Shown: positions 7,873 to 17,597, counted from the stretch's first letter. The stretch is DNA of 64,000 nt from Halpernia humi (GCF_900108025.1 NZ_FNUS01000008.1:62001-126000), one strand, 5' to 3'. The notes: generated by a model from the sequence alone, not told the origin. A program made the numbers and translations.

Positions 7873-8856
7873 ATGAAAGAATATACATTTCGTGAAGTAA
7901 TTTGCCAAGCCATGAGCGAGGAAATGCGCAAAGATGAATCCATTTATTTAATGGGCGAAGAAGTTGCAGAATATAATGGTGCATACAAAGCCTCAAAAGG
8001 AATGCTGGATGAGTTTGGCGCAAAACGCATAATTGATACGCCAATTGCGGAATTGGGTTTTACAGGAATTGCAGTTGGTTCTGCAATGAATGGTAACCGT
8101 CCGATTGTAGAATATATGACTTTTAATTTTTGTTTGGTTGGGATTGATCAAATTATCAACAATGCTGCAAAAATTCGCCAAATGACTGGCGGGCAATGGA
8201 ATTGTCCTATCGTTTTTCGTGGTCCAACTGCTTCTGCAGGACAATTGGGTGCAACACATTCTCAAGCCTTGGAAAGTTGGTTTGCCAATATTCCAGGTTT
8301 AAAAGTTGTTGTTCCGTCTAATTGTTATGACGCAAAAGGCTTATTGAAATCGGCCATTCAAGATAATGATCCTGTAATTTTTATGGAATCTGAACAAATG
8401 TATGGCGATAAAATGGAAATTCCTGAAGAAGAATATTATTTACCGATTGGCAAAGCAGATATTAAAAAAGAAGGGAAAGATGTCACTTTGGTTTCTTTCG
8501 GAAAAATTATGAAACTGGCTCTGCAAGCGGCTCAAGATTTAGAAAAAGAAGGAATTTCTGTTGAAGTGATAGATTTGAGAACCGTTCGTCCGCTAGATTA
8601 TGACACCGTTTTAGAATCTGTGAAAAAAACCAATCGTTTGGTGATTTTAGAAGAAGCATGGCCGTTTGGTTCTGTAGCCTCAGAAATTACTTACATGGTT
8701 CAGCAAAAAGCTTTCGATTATTTAGATGCGCCTATTAAAAGAATTACTACACCAGATGCACCTGCGCCATATTCTGCAGCATTATTTGATGAGTGGTTCC
8801 CTAAATTAGAGAAAGTAAAAGAAGAAATAAAAAACGCAATGTATCTAAAAGCGTAA
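7873..8856 (+). CDS. pdhB: Pyruvate dehydrogenase E1 component, beta subunit
   Basis: 327 residues, the standard length of the alpha2beta2-type E1 beta subunit. Residues 1-180 carry the thiamine-diphosphate Pyr domain (MGEEVAEYNGAYKASKG with its conserved Glu; DTPIAELGFTGIAVG; RGPTASAGQLGATHSQ). Residues about 195-325 form the transketolase C-terminal domain (EEAWPFGSVASEI). With E1 alpha, E2 and E3 it oxidatively decarboxylates pyruvate to acetyl-CoA. The E1 alpha and E2 genes are not in the window, so the subunits are encoded apart. Branched-chain 2-oxoacid dehydrogenase beta subunits are similar, but the PDH-type motifs favour PdhB. Confidence 0.93.
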   Translation: MKEYTFREVICQAMSEEMRKDESIYLMGEEVAEYNGAYKASKGMLDEFGAKRIIDTPIAELGFTGIAVGSAMNGNRPIVEYMTFNFCLVGIDQIINNAAKIRQMTGGQWNCPIVFRGPTASAGQLGATHSQALESWFANIPGLKVVVPSNCYDAKGLLKSAIQDNDPVIFMESEQMYGDKMEIPEEEYYLPIGKADIKKEGKDVTLVSFGKIMKLALQAAQDLEKEGISVEVIDLRTVRPLDYDTVLESVKKTNRLVILEEAWPFGSVASEITYMVQQKAFDYLDAPIKRITTPDAPAPYSAALFDEWFPKLEKVKEEIKNAMYLKA

Positions 8857-8859
8857 CCA

Positions 8860-8886
8860 AAAACCTCCAAATTAGGAGGTTTTTTC
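8860..8886 (+). terminator. Rho-independent terminator after pdhB
   Basis: AACCTCC (8862-8868) and GGAGGTT (8875-8881) form a 7-bp stem with a short AAATTA-type loop and a following T-run. Confidence 0.9.
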
Positions 8887-8909
8887 ATTCGAATATTTAT
8901 TATTTAATC

Positions 8910-8917
8910 TACATTTG
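8910..8917 (+). promoter_or_regulatory. TAnnTTTG -7 box before the KUP gene
   Basis: TACATTTG lies 17 bases before the ATG of the potassium transporter gene and just after the pdhB terminator, so it is well placed as the start of a new transcript. Confidence 0.5.
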
Positions 8918-8934
8918 CAAATATTTTTTAAGAT

Positions 8935-10923
8935 ATGTCGCAAGATTTAGGTGGTCATTTAAACACCAAAAAACTCACAGCAATTGGGATTTTAGTTTCC
9001 CTTGGAATCGTCTTCGGAGACATCGGAACTTCGCCGCTATACGTAATGAAAGCCATCGTAAATGCCCGCATTGATGGTGGAAATATGCGCTTCGATGAGT
9101 ATATAGAAGGCGCCCTGTCCTGCATTATTTGGACACTAACTTTACAAACTACCGTGAAATATGTGATGATTTCACTTCGCGCTGACAATAAAGGTGAAGG
9201 CGGAATTTTAGCCCTCTTTTCTTTGGTTAAAAATATTAAAAAAGGTTGGCTCTATCTCATTGCAATTATTGGTGCTTCCGCTTTAATAGCAGACGGTGTT
9301 ATAACGCCTTCACTTACAGTGATTTCCGCAATAGAAGGTTTAAAAATTTATAATCCACAAACGCCAGTTGTTCTTATAACTTGTATAATTTTAATAGTTA
9401 TTTTCACTGTTCAGCAATTTGGAACCAATTCTATCGGTAAACTTTTTGGACCAGTTATGGTGATTTGGTTTCTAGTTTTGGGCGGTTTAGGATTGAATCA
9501 TTTGAGCGATAATTTTGGCATTTTGCGCTCTTTTAATCCGTATTATGCATACAAATTAATCGTTCATTCGCCGAGCGCAATTGTGATTTTGGGCGCTGTT
9601 TTCCTTTGTACGACGGGCGCAGAAGCCTTATATTCAGATTTGGGTCACTGCGGCGCAAAAAATATTAGGGTTAGTTGGCTTTTCGTGAAAATAATGCTGA
9701 TTTTAAATTATCTCGGGCAAGGCGCATGGATTTTAAAAAATTATGACGCAGTACATACCGGCGGCATTAATCCGTTTTTTGGTGTAATGCCCGAATGGAT
9801 GCTTATTCCGGGAATTATAATCGCTACTGCGGCCGCAATTATCGCAAGTCAGGCTTTGATTACTGGTTCATTCACAATATTTTCTGAAGCCATGTCACTT
9901 AATTTTTGGCCTAACCAAGAAATTGATTATCCTTCCGGAATTAAAGGACAAATGTACATTCCGAAAATTAATTGGGGGCTTCTTTTTTTCTGCTTAATTG
10001 TTGTTTTGCATTTTAAAGAATCTGGGAAAATGGAGGCGGCTTATGGACTTTCAATTACCATAACAATGCTTATGACAACCGTTTTGCTCGGTTTTTGGCT
10101 CTTAAAAAAACGGGTTAATAAATTTGTAATTCTTGGTTTTGCGCTCGTTTATTTGAGTATTGAACTTGGTTTCTTTAGTGCAAATGTCATTAAATTTTTT
10201 GAAGGCGGTTGGATTACAGTAGTTTTGGCAGGTTTCATCGGTGTTTGCATGTATGCTTGGTACAACGGACGTTTAATTAAAACTAAATTTATAAAATTCG
10301 TCAACCTCAAAAAATATATTTCAACTATTCAGGATATGAAATTGGATGAAACCATTCCCAAATTTGCTACAAATTTGGCCTTCTTTAGTCGTGCAAAACG
10401 AGAAAATGAGGTAGAATCCAAAATTATTTATTCTATTATTCGTTCTCAACCTAAAAGAGCCGATCATTATTTTATTTTAAATATTATCAACCAAGAAGAT
10501 CCTTTCACTTTCAAATATACGGTCGATGAAATTTTACCAGGAACTATTTATAAAGTAAGTTTTATACGTGGTTTTAAAGTAGATCGTAGAATAAACGATT
10601 ATTTTCAGCAGGTTTTAAAAGATTTGATGGCAGATGAAACACTTCCGTCTCGCAGTCCGCATCCATCTTTGCGCGATCACAATATTCCGCCAGATCTTAA
10701 ATATGTCATTATAGATAATGTTTATATCAATGAATATTTGCTAACCATTCGTGAAAAAATTATACTTAATATTTACAATTTTGTGAAATATATTGGCAGC
10801 ACAGATTTTAAATCTTATGGCGTTTCTCCACATAATGTCGTTGTAGAATCTGCGCCTCTTTTAGATTTTAATGACAATCGGAAAAAAATTCAACAGAAAG
10901 ATTTTATTCGATTTGATTCTTAA
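8935..10923 (+). CDS. kup: KUP/HAK/KT family potassium uptake transporter
   Basis: 662 residues, with about 12 transmembrane helices in the first 445 residues and a cytoplasmic C-terminal domain of about 200 residues, as in KUP proteins. The hallmark N-terminal motif GIVFGDIGTSPLYVMKA is intact (about 20-36), and GGILALFSLVKNIKKGW, GADGVITPSLTVISAIEG-like and TGAEALYSDLGHCG follow. These transporters take up K+ by proton symport across the inner membrane. The gene is a single unit with its own promoter box. The Fur-family gene downstream is probably separate, as it has its own -7 box. Confidence 0.95.
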   Translation: MSQDLGGHLNTKKLTAIGILVSLGIVFGDIGTSPLYVMKAIVNARIDGGNMRFDEYIEGALSCIIWTLTLQTTVKYVMISLRADNKGEGGILALFSLVKNIKKGWLYLIAIIGASALIADGVITPSLTVISAIEGLKIYNPQTPVVLITCIILIVIFTVQQFGTNSIGKLFGPVMVIWFLVLGGLGLNHLSDNFGILRSFNPYYAYKLIVHSPSAIVILGAVFLCTTGAEALYSDLGHCGAKNIRVSWLFVKIMLILNYLGQGAWILKNYDAVHTGGINPFFGVMPEWMLIPGIIIATAAAIIASQALITGSFTIFSEAMSLNFWPNQEIDYPSGIKGQMYIPKINWGLLFFCLIVVLHFKESGKMEAAYGLSITITMLMTTVLLGFWLLKKRVNKFVILGFALVYLSIELGFFSANVIKFFEGGWITVVLAGFIGVCMYAWYNGRLIKTKFIKFVNLKKYISTIQDMKLDETIPKFATNLAFFSRAKRENEVESKIIYSIIRSQPKRADHYFILNIINQEDPFTFKYTVDEILPGTIYKVSFIRGFKVDRRINDYFQQVLKDLMADETLPSRSPHPSLRDHNIPPDLKYVIIDNVYINEYLLTIREKIILNIYNFVKYIGSTDFKSYGVSPHNVVVESAPLLDFNDNRKKIQQKDFIRFDS

Positions 10924-10953
10924 TTTCAAACGAAATATTAATTAAATTATCAT

Positions 10954-10961
10954 TAAATTTG
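10954..10961 (+). promoter_or_regulatory. TAnnTTTG -7 box before the Fur-family gene
   Basis: TAAATTTG ends 12 bases before the ATG at 10974. It overlaps the alternative upstream ATG at 10959, which supports the downstream start. Confidence 0.5.
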
Positions 10962-10973
10962 ATGTTTAATATT

Positions 10974-11453
10974 ATGACAAACGTAGCGCAAAAAGAAAAT
11001 AATCGCAAAATTATAAAGGAAGTTTTAAAACAGTATTTGCAAGAAAAAGGCTTTAGAAATACGCCAGAACGCTATACTATTTTAGATGAAATTTATGATA
11101 TGGATCACCACTTCAATGTGGATGATCTTTATTTGCTGATGATGCAGAAAAAATACCATGTCAGCAAAGCCACTATTTACAATACAATCGAAATTTTTTT
11201 AGATGCGGGTTTAGTGAGGAAGCACCAGTTTGGCGAAAAAACTTTAACTTCATCTTCCTACGAAAAATCTTATTTTGATAAGCAACACGATCATTTGGTA
11301 GTTTATAAAACAGGTTCTGATAAAGAAATAGAAGAAATAATAGAATTTTGTGATCCAAGAATTCAAAGCATTAAAGATTCAATAGAAGAGGTTTTTGGCG
11401 TAAATATTGACACGCATTCACTTTATTTTTACGGCTATAAGAAACCCAAATAA
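10974..11453 (+). CDS. Fur family transcriptional regulator
   Basis: 159 residues from the ATG at 10974 (MTNVAQKENN). A winged-helix DNA-binding domain (FRNTPERYTILDEIY, then HVSKATIYNTIEIFLDAGLV) is followed by a dimerisation domain with HFNVDD, QHDHLVVYKTG and the C-terminal histidines DTHSLYFYG. The two CxxC structural-zinc motifs of typical Fur are absent; the HDHLVVYKTG stretch has Val and Thr where the first pair is usual. Metal-sensing histidines remain. It may regulate iron or zinc uptake or peroxide genes; the target is not shown. Its TAA shares one base with the ATG of the OstA-like gene, so the two are translationally coupled. Confidence 0.88.
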   Translation: MTNVAQKENNRKIIKEVLKQYLQEKGFRNTPERYTILDEIYDMDHHFNVDDLYLLMMQKKYHVSKATIYNTIEIFLDAGLVRKHQFGEKTLTSSSYEKSYFDKQHDHLVVYKTGSDKEIEEIIEFCDPRIQSIKDSIEEVFGVNIDTHSLYFYGYKKPK

Positions 11454-13192
11454 TGCGATTTTTTCTAACTTTTTTCTTTTTTTTATCCCTAAATGTTTTC
11501 GCGCAAGTCGATCTCATGACACCCCGTCAACCGGCACAAAAAGATCCTTTTTTTAATGCCAAAATGAATCCACAAGCGCCACCTGCGGAAAAAGTACACC
11601 ATGTGCACTCTGATACGTTTGGCAAAAATCCGCTAAAATATGATGGCAATCCCTTTTTTGAAGGCCATGTGAAATTTGAGCATAAAGGCTCCACTTTAAC
11701 TGCAGATATTGTAATACTTTACCAAGAACAAAATTTTGTAAAAGCCATCGGAAACGTAAAATTGGTCAACCCTGATGGTTCTGTCATCACCGCTGGAGAA
11801 ATGGAATACGACGGAGAAACGGAACGCGGAATTGCCCGAAATAATGTGATTCTTACCGATCCCAAACAAACGATAAAAACCGAAACTTTATACTACGATA
11901 GGGTTTCAAATCTTGCATATTTCAATACTGGTGGAAGTATTTACGCTAACAATAGCGTAACTTATGTTAAAAATGCAAGTTACAACATAGCCACAAAAGT
12001 GATTAATCTTACCAATAATATTAAGATTGAGAATAATCAATATACGCTTATCGGAGATAATATTGTGCAGGATCAAAATACAAACATAGCCACGATTAAT
12101 GGACCAACAACCATTACTAATAAAAAAAACACAAGTAACGTTATTTACACCGAAAAGGGATCTTACAACCAAAATTCTAAAGAAGTTTACCTCAATAAAA
12201 ATTCAAAAATATATTACAACGGAAAAGTTTTAACAGGCGATACCATGTATTTTAACCAAACCACAGGTTTTGGAACTTCTAAAGGCAATGTAACTTTAGA
12301 CGATCCAAAAGAAAATCGCTATATAAAAGGTGGCTATGGCGAAATTTATCAGTTTAAAGATTCTGCGATGGTAACAGATAAACCTTACGCCGTAAAAGTT
12401 TTGCAAAATGATTCGCTTTATTTTTCTGCCGATAAATTTTTAACTTTTCAAAAACCAGATTCCAATTTGGTGAAAAAAAGTTTCTTGCGCGCCTACAAAA
12501 AAGCCCGTTTTTATAAATCTAACGCACAAGCAAGAGCAGATTCTTTAAGTTTTAATGAAACAGATGGCGTGATGCATTTGAATGGAGCACCAATGCTTTG
12601 GAGCGGTACAAAACAAGTAACAGGCGACAAAATTGATGTTTTTTTTAACACCAAAAAAGAATACATAGATTCCCTAAAAGTGATCGGAAACGCCTTCGCC
12701 ATTAGCAAAGCAGATTCTATGAATTTAAAGGATGAATTCAACCAAATCAAAGGAAAATTGATGACGGTTTATTATAAAGAAAATGAAGTAAAACTCGCCA
12801 AAGTAATAGGCAACGCGCAAGCCATCACTTATGCCGATGACGATAACACAAAAACTGGCGTTCCAGAGCGAATTGGTATCGCACTTTCTACTTGCGGAAC
12901 GATTGAAGCCGATTTTACCAACCAAAAAATTCAGATTATTTCCTGTAATATTGGTGCAAATTCAGACATTTATCCGATGAGTAAAATCTCTAAAAAGCAA
13001 AGATTTTTCCCAGATTTTAATTGGAATACAAAAGACCGACTTCTCAAATGGCAAGATATTTTTAAAGATTCTCCCAATAACCCAGAAATCATTTACACTT
13101 CAGACGATTCTATCTACCAAAAAGCCGAAGAAGAAAGGAAAAAATTGGAAGAAAAAAATAAACCGAAGGAAATTAAACGCGAGCGCAGGTAG
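11453..13192 (+). CDS. OstA-like LPS-transport periplasmic protein (LptA/LptD N-domain family)
   Basis: 579 residues with a signal peptide (MRFFLTFFFFLSLNVFAQ). Most of the protein is made of repeated OstA beta-jellyroll segments. They show as recurring phrases of the type 'GDTMYFNQTTGFGTSKGNV' and 'ADSLSFNETDGVMHLNG', each about 40-50 residues apart. Proteins of this type form the periplasmic bridge that carries lipopolysaccharide from the inner membrane to LptD; Bacteroidota have long versions. The C-terminal tail is highly charged (KAEEERKKLEEKNK...). The start overlaps the stop of the Fur-family gene by one base. The end of the gene is duplicated just downstream. Confidence 0.85.
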   Translation: MRFFLTFFFFLSLNVFAQVDLMTPRQPAQKDPFFNAKMNPQAPPAEKVHHVHSDTFGKNPLKYDGNPFFEGHVKFEHKGSTLTADIVILYQEQNFVKAIGNVKLVNPDGSVITAGEMEYDGETERGIARNNVILTDPKQTIKTETLYYDRVSNLAYFNTGGSIYANNSVTYVKNASYNIATKVINLTNNIKIENNQYTLIGDNIVQDQNTNIATINGPTTITNKKNTSNVIYTEKGSYNQNSKEVYLNKNSKIYYNGKVLTGDTMYFNQTTGFGTSKGNVTLDDPKENRYIKGGYGEIYQFKDSAMVTDKPYAVKVLQNDSLYFSADKFLTFQKPDSNLVKKSFLRAYKKARFYKSNAQARADSLSFNETDGVMHLNGAPMLWSGTKQVTGDKIDVFFNTKKEYIDSLKVIGNAFAISKADSMNLKDEFNQIKGKLMTVYYKENEVKLAKVIGNAQAITYADDDNTKTGVPERIGIALSTCGTIEADFTNQKIQIISCNIGANSDIYPMSKISKKQRFFPDFNWNTKDRLLKWQDIFKDSPNNPEIIYTSDDSIYQKAEEERKKLEEKNKPKEIKRERR

Positions 13193-13295
13193 AAACGCGA
13201 TTCATCGCGTTTATGAATGCAAAAGATTAAAAGAAAAAAATAGACCAAAAGAAATTAAACGCGAGCGCAGGTAGAAACGCGATTCATCACGTTTA
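13145..13295. repeat. Tandem duplication of the OstA-like gene's 3' end with hairpins
   Basis: A 69-base stretch (13145-13213), covering the last 16 codons and the following bases, recurs at 13227-13295 with a few substitutions, a period of 82 bases. Each copy ends in a hairpin: AAACGCGA-TTCA-TCGCGTTT (13193-13212) is perfect in the first copy and has one mismatch in the second. The hairpin resembles the GTAGAAACGCGAT...ATCGCGT palindromes dispersed in other genomes, and it may serve as the terminator. Confidence 0.8.
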
Positions 13296-13374
13296 AAATA
13301 AAATAGTTTTCAATTTGTATTTTTTTACACCAATCTTGGGATTAATTTTTTTTAAACAAAATCAATAAAAATCT

Positions 13375-14550
13375 ATGCAACAAGATTTCTTCAATTTCCA
13401 AGCACAAACCACACAATTCGCCGCAGGTTTTGAAGTTGAACGTGCTGAAGGAAGTTACATCTATGGCAAAAACGGCAAAAAATATTTAGATTTTGTTGCC
13501 GGAGTTTCAGCCAATACTTTGGGACATTCTCACCCGAAAATTATTTCCGCAATAAAAAACCAAGCGGATAAATATTTGCACGTCATGGTTTACGGAGAAT
13601 ATGCGCAAAAAAATCCCGTTGCACTTTGTAAACTTTTAGCAGAAAACACACCCGAACCTTTAGAAGTTACCTATCTCGTAAATTCTGGTGCGGAAGCCAT
13701 TGATGGCGCTTTGAAACTCGCAAAAAGATTTACAGGAAGAGAAGAAATAATTTCTTTCAAAAACTCTTATCACGGAAATACACACGGCGCACTCTCTGTT
13801 TCAGGGAATGAATATCACAAAAGAGAATTTCGCCCTCTTTTGCCTTTGGTAGATTTTGTTGGCTTTAATGAAGAAAAAGATTTAGAAAAAATTACCGATA
13901 AAACGGCTTGTGTTATTTTAGAAACCATTCAAGGAGCGGCCGGATTTCTTTTGCCAGAGGAAAATTATTTAAGAAAATTAAAGAAAAAGTGTGAAGAAGT
14001 AGGCGCACTTTTAATATTAGACGAAATTCAGCCAGGTTTTGGAAGAACAGGAAAACTTTTTGCGTTCGAACATTACGGCATTGTTCCCGATATTTTGGTG
14101 ATGGGAAAAGGGATGGGCGGCGGCGTTCCAGTTGGTGCTTTTATGAGCAGCAAAAAAATTATGGAAAGTTTATCGCACTCACCGAAACTCGGTCATATCA
14201 CAACTTTCGGTGGAAATCCTTTGATTGCTGCAGCAAGTTTAGCAACTTTAAAAGAAGTTTTAGAATCTAATTTAATGACAGAAATTGACGAAAAAGAAAA
14301 ACTTTTCAGAAATCTTTTGGTACACCCAAAAATTAAAAATATCAACGGAAAAGGTTTAATGTTGGCTGTAAATCTCGGTTCGCCAGAATTTACCTTAGAA
14401 GTTGCAAAACGCTGTATGGAAAATGGTTTAGTGGTTTTTTGGCAACTTTACAGAAATGAGTTTTTACGAATTTCACCACCATTAAATTTAAGTTTAGAAG
14501 AAATAAAAGAAGGCTGCGCAATAATTTTAAAAGTTTTAGACGAAATTTAA
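13375..14550 (+). CDS. Class III pyridoxal-phosphate aminotransferase (acetylornithine transaminase-like)
   Basis: 391 residues, the normal length of acetylornithine/aspartate aminotransferase family proteins. PLP-site motifs are visible: VNSGAEAIDGALKLAKRFTGR (phosphate binding), SYHGNTHGALS, ILDEIQPGFGRTGKLFAFEH (the Asp that contacts the pyridine N), and the Schiff-base Lys in VMGKGMGGGVPVG. FGGNPLIAAASLATL follows. It transfers an amino group between an omega-amino donor such as N-acetylornithine and 2-oxoglutarate. No arginine-biosynthesis neighbours are present, so the exact substrate (acetylornithine, ornithine, 4-aminobutyrate) is uncertain. Confidence 0.88.
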   Translation: MQQDFFNFQAQTTQFAAGFEVERAEGSYIYGKNGKKYLDFVAGVSANTLGHSHPKIISAIKNQADKYLHVMVYGEYAQKNPVALCKLLAENTPEPLEVTYLVNSGAEAIDGALKLAKRFTGREEIISFKNSYHGNTHGALSVSGNEYHKREFRPLLPLVDFVGFNEEKDLEKITDKTACVILETIQGAAGFLLPEENYLRKLKKKCEEVGALLILDEIQPGFGRTGKLFAFEHYGIVPDILVMGKGMGGGVPVGAFMSSKKIMESLSHSPKLGHITTFGGNPLIAAASLATLKEVLESNLMTEIDEKEKLFRNLLVHPKIKNINGKGLMLAVNLGSPEFTLEVAKRCMENGLVVFWQLYRNEFLRISPPLNLSLEEIKEGCAIILKVLDEI

Positions 14551-14555
14551 TTCCG

Positions 14556-14563
14556 TAAATTTG
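14556..14563 (+). promoter_or_regulatory. TAnnTTTG -7 box before the NDH-2 gene
   Basis: TAAATTTG lies 17 bases upstream of the ATG, in the 30-base gap after the aminotransferase gene. The -33 position holds TTTT rather than TTTG. Confidence 0.45.
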
Positions 14564-14580
14564 TGTGAAATCTCAATAAG

Positions 14581-15843
14581 ATGATGCGCGAAAAAATAAT
14601 AGTCGTTGGTGGCGGATTTGCTGGTTTGCAATTTGCCAGAAAACTCAATAATAAATCTGGGCAAAAAGTGATGATGATTGATAAAGTGAACCATCACATG
14701 TTTCAGCCATTGTTTTATCAAGTCGCTTGTGGGCGCATAGAACCTTCAAACATTTCCTTTCCGTTCAGAAAAATATTTCAAAAATCTAGAAATATTCAGT
14801 TTCGGATGACTGAGGTTTTAGAGGTTATTCCAGAAGAGAATAAATTGATTTGTGAAGACGGCACTTTTAATTATGACAAACTCGTAATTGCAACGGGTTG
14901 CAAAACCAATTTTTTTGGTAACGAAAAAATGGAGCATCTAACTTTTGGAATGAAAGATACGCAGCAAGCAATCAGTATTAGAAATCACGTATTACAAACT
15001 TTCGAAAAACTAATTATTGAAAAAAAACGCACCGACGATGGCAACTGGAACATTGTAATTGTTGGAAGCGGGCCCACTGGCGTAGAATTAGCAGGCGCAT
15101 TTTCTGAAATGAAAAAAAATATTCTGCCGAGAGATTATCCGCACATGAATTTTAAAGAATTGCAAATTATTCTCATCAGTTCCACAGAAAAGCCTTTGGC
15201 GAATATGAGTGCAGAATCTCAAAATAAATCTGAAGAATATTTAAAAAATCTTGGCGTTAATTTTATGAACGGAGAGCGCGTTACAGATTATGATGGCGAC
15301 AAAGTTTTTCTGGCTTCGGGGAAAACAATTCCTTCTAACAATGTGATTTGGGCAGCAGGTGTAACTGGCAATATTTTAAAGGGTTTTTCGGAAAGCGATA
15401 TGGTGAAAAACCGCTACATTGTAGATCGATTTAATAAATTAAAAAATTTTGAAAATATCTACGCCATCGGAGATATTGCATATATGGAAACGCCAAAATA
15501 TCCAAAAGGACATCCTCAAGTTGCAAATGTTGCTATTAATCAAGCCAAAAATTTAGCAGATAATTTCTTAAAAAAAGACAAAAAATCTTGGCGAGAATAT
15601 GAATATGAAGATTTAGGTTCCTTGGCTACAATTGGGAAGCATAGAGCAGTTGTAGATTTACCAAAATTTTCTTTTCAAGGTCGTTTGGCGTGGTATTTTT
15701 GGATGTTTTTGCATTTAATGTTAATATTGAGTGTAAGAAATAAATTAGCTATTTTTTTTAATTGGATGTGGAGTTACATCAACAAAGATTCTTCTTTAAG
15801 GTTGATTATAATTCCTACTCAACATAATGATACAGAACAATGA
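14581..15843 (+). CDS. ndh: Type II NADH:quinone oxidoreductase (NDH-2)
   Basis: 420 residues with two Rossmann dinucleotide sites: FAD at [17 protein letters not shown] (residues 5-21) and NAD(P)H at [19 protein letters not shown] (about 160). The FAD-contact motif YAIGDIAYM lies near 300. The quinone-site phrase [10 protein letters not shown] near residue 43 is typical of NDH-2. A C-terminal amphipathic and hydrophobic region ([19 protein letters not shown]) anchors it to the inner membrane. It oxidises NADH and reduces menaquinone without pumping protons. Translation may begin at either of the two adjacent ATGs. The stop overlaps the trmD start (ATGA). Confidence 0.93.
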   Translation: MMREKIIVVGGGFAGLQFARKLNNKSGQKVMMIDKVNHHMFQPLFYQVACGRIEPSNISFPFRKIFQKSRNIQFRMTEVLEVIPEENKLICEDGTFNYDKLVIATGCKTNFFGNEKMEHLTFGMKDTQQAISIRNHVLQTFEKLIIEKKRTDDGNWNIVIVGSGPTGVELAGAFSEMKKNILPRDYPHMNFKELQIILISSTEKPLANMSAESQNKSEEYLKNLGVNFMNGERVTDYDGDKVFLASGKTIPSNNVIWAAGVTGNILKGFSESDMVKNRYIVDRFNKLKNFENIYAIGDIAYMETPKYPKGHPQVANVAINQAKNLADNFLKKDKKSWREYEYEDLGSLATIGKHRAVVDLPKFSFQGRLAWYFWMFLHLMLILSVRNKLAIFFNWMWSYINKDSSLRLIIIPTQHNDTEQ

Positions 15844-16514
15844 GAATTGATATAATAACGGTTTTGCCAGAATTAATGCAAAGTCCGTTTCAAGCGTCTA
15901 TTTTAAAAAGAGCGCAGGAAAAAGGTTTAGTTGAAATTTATTTTCACCAATTGCGCGATTTTTCTACCAATAAATACAAACAAATTGATGATTCGCCTTA
16001 CGGTGGCGGCGCAGGAATGGTGATGATGATTGAGCCGATTGATAAATGTATTTCTAAATTAAAATCTGAGCGAGATTACGACGAAATTATTTACCTCACA
16101 CCAGATGGCGAAACTTTAAACCAAAAAATAGCAAATACACTTTCTTTAAAAGAAAATTTAATTTTTCTCTGTGGTCATTATAAAGGCATCGATCAACGTG
16201 TTCGCGAGTTGCATATTACCAAAGAAATTTCTATAGGTGATTTTGTTTTAACAGGCGGAGAATTAGCCGCTTGCGTTTTGGCAGATTCTATTATTCGTTT
16301 AATTCCTGGCGTAATTAGCGATGAGCAATCTGCGTTGACGGACAGTTTTCAAGACAATTTGCTTTCGCCACCCATTTATACGAGACCAGAAATTTATAAA
16401 AATTTAGAAGTTCCTAAAATTTTATTGAACGGAAATTTTGCTAAAATTGAAGAATGGCGACACGAGCAAGCCGTGGAAATCACAAAGAAAAAAAGGCCAG
16501 ATTTGCTAGAATAA
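15840..16514 (+). CDS. trmD: tRNA (guanine-N1-)-methyltransferase
   Basis: 224 residues. It methylates G37 of tRNAs that read CNN codons, preventing frameshifts. The SPOUT trefoil-knot motifs are complete: [17 protein letters not shown] (about 46-62), [26 protein letters not shown], and [14 protein letters not shown]. The C-terminal part ends with [12 protein letters not shown], as in TrmD. The start overlaps the NDH-2 stop by four bases (ATGA), so it is co-translated with that gene, an unusual partner compared with the rpsP-rimM-trmD-rplS operon. Confidence 0.96.
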   Translation: MRIDIITVLPELMQSPFQASILKRAQEKGLVEIYFHQLRDFSTNKYKQIDDSPYGGGAGMVMMIEPIDKCISKLKSERDYDEIIYLTPDGETLNQKIANTLSLKENLIFLCGHYKGIDQRVRELHITKEISIGDFVLTGGELAACVLADSIIRLIPGVISDEQSALTDSFQDNLLSPPIYTRPEIYKNLEVPKILLNGNFAKIEEWRHEQAVEITKKKRPDLLE

Positions 16515-16520
16515 AATTTA

Positions 16521-17597
16521 TTAATAAACATCTAAAACTGGAAGCGCTTTATTATTAAAATCCCAAAATGCTTGGTTTTCATAAGAAGAACCGTTGGTAG
16601 AATTTTTCCCTTTAAAAGCCGTCCATTCATCGCCCCAATAACAAAAACCAATGCCCTTCGGAACATCAGAAATAATTTGTTTTATTTTTAAAAGATAGGC
16701 TTTTTGTCCGTCTGGTGTGGCTGCAAAATCTGAAATTATTTGCGAATTATCACCAATTATATTAGTTGTAGCGTCATTAAAGCCAAAAGTAAACGGATAA
16801 GAAGTTTCTACAATGCAAATGGGTTTATTAAATTTCTCAGAGATTTGGGTTAAATTATTTTGTAAAACGGATAAATTTTTACCATGAAACATTGGGTAAT
16901 AACTAAGCCCAATAATATCAAAATCTACATCAGAAATTTGAGAATAAAAATTTTCAGCGCCAACAAAACCCGCAAAATGAATGATGATTTTTGTTGAAGA
17001 ATTGGTATTTCTAACTGCCGAAATACCGTTCTCTAGTAATGCTTTAAATTGTGAAAATTGATTTATATTGCCTTCTGGGAAAAGAAAACCGTTATTATTT
17101 TCGTTCCCAATTTGTATATAATCTGGATTAATTTCTTGCACAATTTTTTTAGTGTAATTGTAAACATCGCTTTTTAAAGTTTCAAAATCATCATTTTCCC
17201 ATAATTTTGGTTTCACTTGATGAGCAGGATCTGCCCAAGTATCAGAATAATGAACACTTAACAATACTTTTAAACCATTATTTTTTATTTCTTGGGCTAA
17301 ATTTTTCACACTTTCAAAACTTGAATTTGAAGTGCTTGGATTTACCCAAAGTCTTAAGCGAATGGTATTTACACCTGCGTTTTTTAAAGTAGTGAGCATA
17401 TCTTCTGCAACATTTTTTTGGTTATAAAAAACCTCATTACTCGCTCTTATTTCTGGTAAAAAAGAAAGTTCGGCACCTTTTATTTCTAAAATTTTAGAAT
17501 TGTTTTCTGGCGTTTTTTGCGGAGAATTTTCACTTCTATTACAAGAAAATAAAAATAGCATTAAAATAAAACCAAAGGAAAATTTCACTAAATTCAT
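16521..17597 (-). CDS. GH53 arabinogalactan endo-beta-1,4-galactanase, lipoprotein
   Basis: 358 residues. The N terminus is a lipoprotein signal peptide (MNLVKFSFGFILMLFLFSC, Cys at about 19), so the enzyme is membrane-anchored, possibly on the cell surface. The rest is a (beta/alpha)8 GH53 domain. The acid/base Glu lies in YIQIGNENNNGF (about 153) and the nucleophile Glu in ICIVETSYPF (about 260); GFCYWGDEWTAF closes the barrel. GH53 enzymes cut beta-1,4-galactan side chains of pectin. No SusC/SusD pair or other glycan genes are adjacent, so this is an isolated galactanase rather than part of a PUL. It converges with trmD. Confidence 0.93.
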   Translation of the reverse strand: MNLVKFSFGFILMLFLFSCNRSENSPQKTPENNSKILEIKGAELSFLPEIRASNEVFYNQKNVAEDMLTTLKNAGVNTIRLRLWVNPSTSNSSFESVKNLAQEIKNNGLKVLLSVHYSDTWADPAHQVKPKLWENDDFETLKSDVYNYTKKIVQEINPDYIQIGNENNNGFLFPEGNINQFSQFKALLENGISAVRNTNSSTKIIIHFAGFVGAENFYSQISDVDFDIIGLSYYPMFHGKNLSVLQNNLTQISEKFNKPICIVETSYPFTFGFNDATTNIIGDNSQIISDFAATPDGQKAYLLKIKQIISDVPKGIGFCYWGDEWTAFKGKNSTNGSSYENQAFWDFNNKALPVLDVY

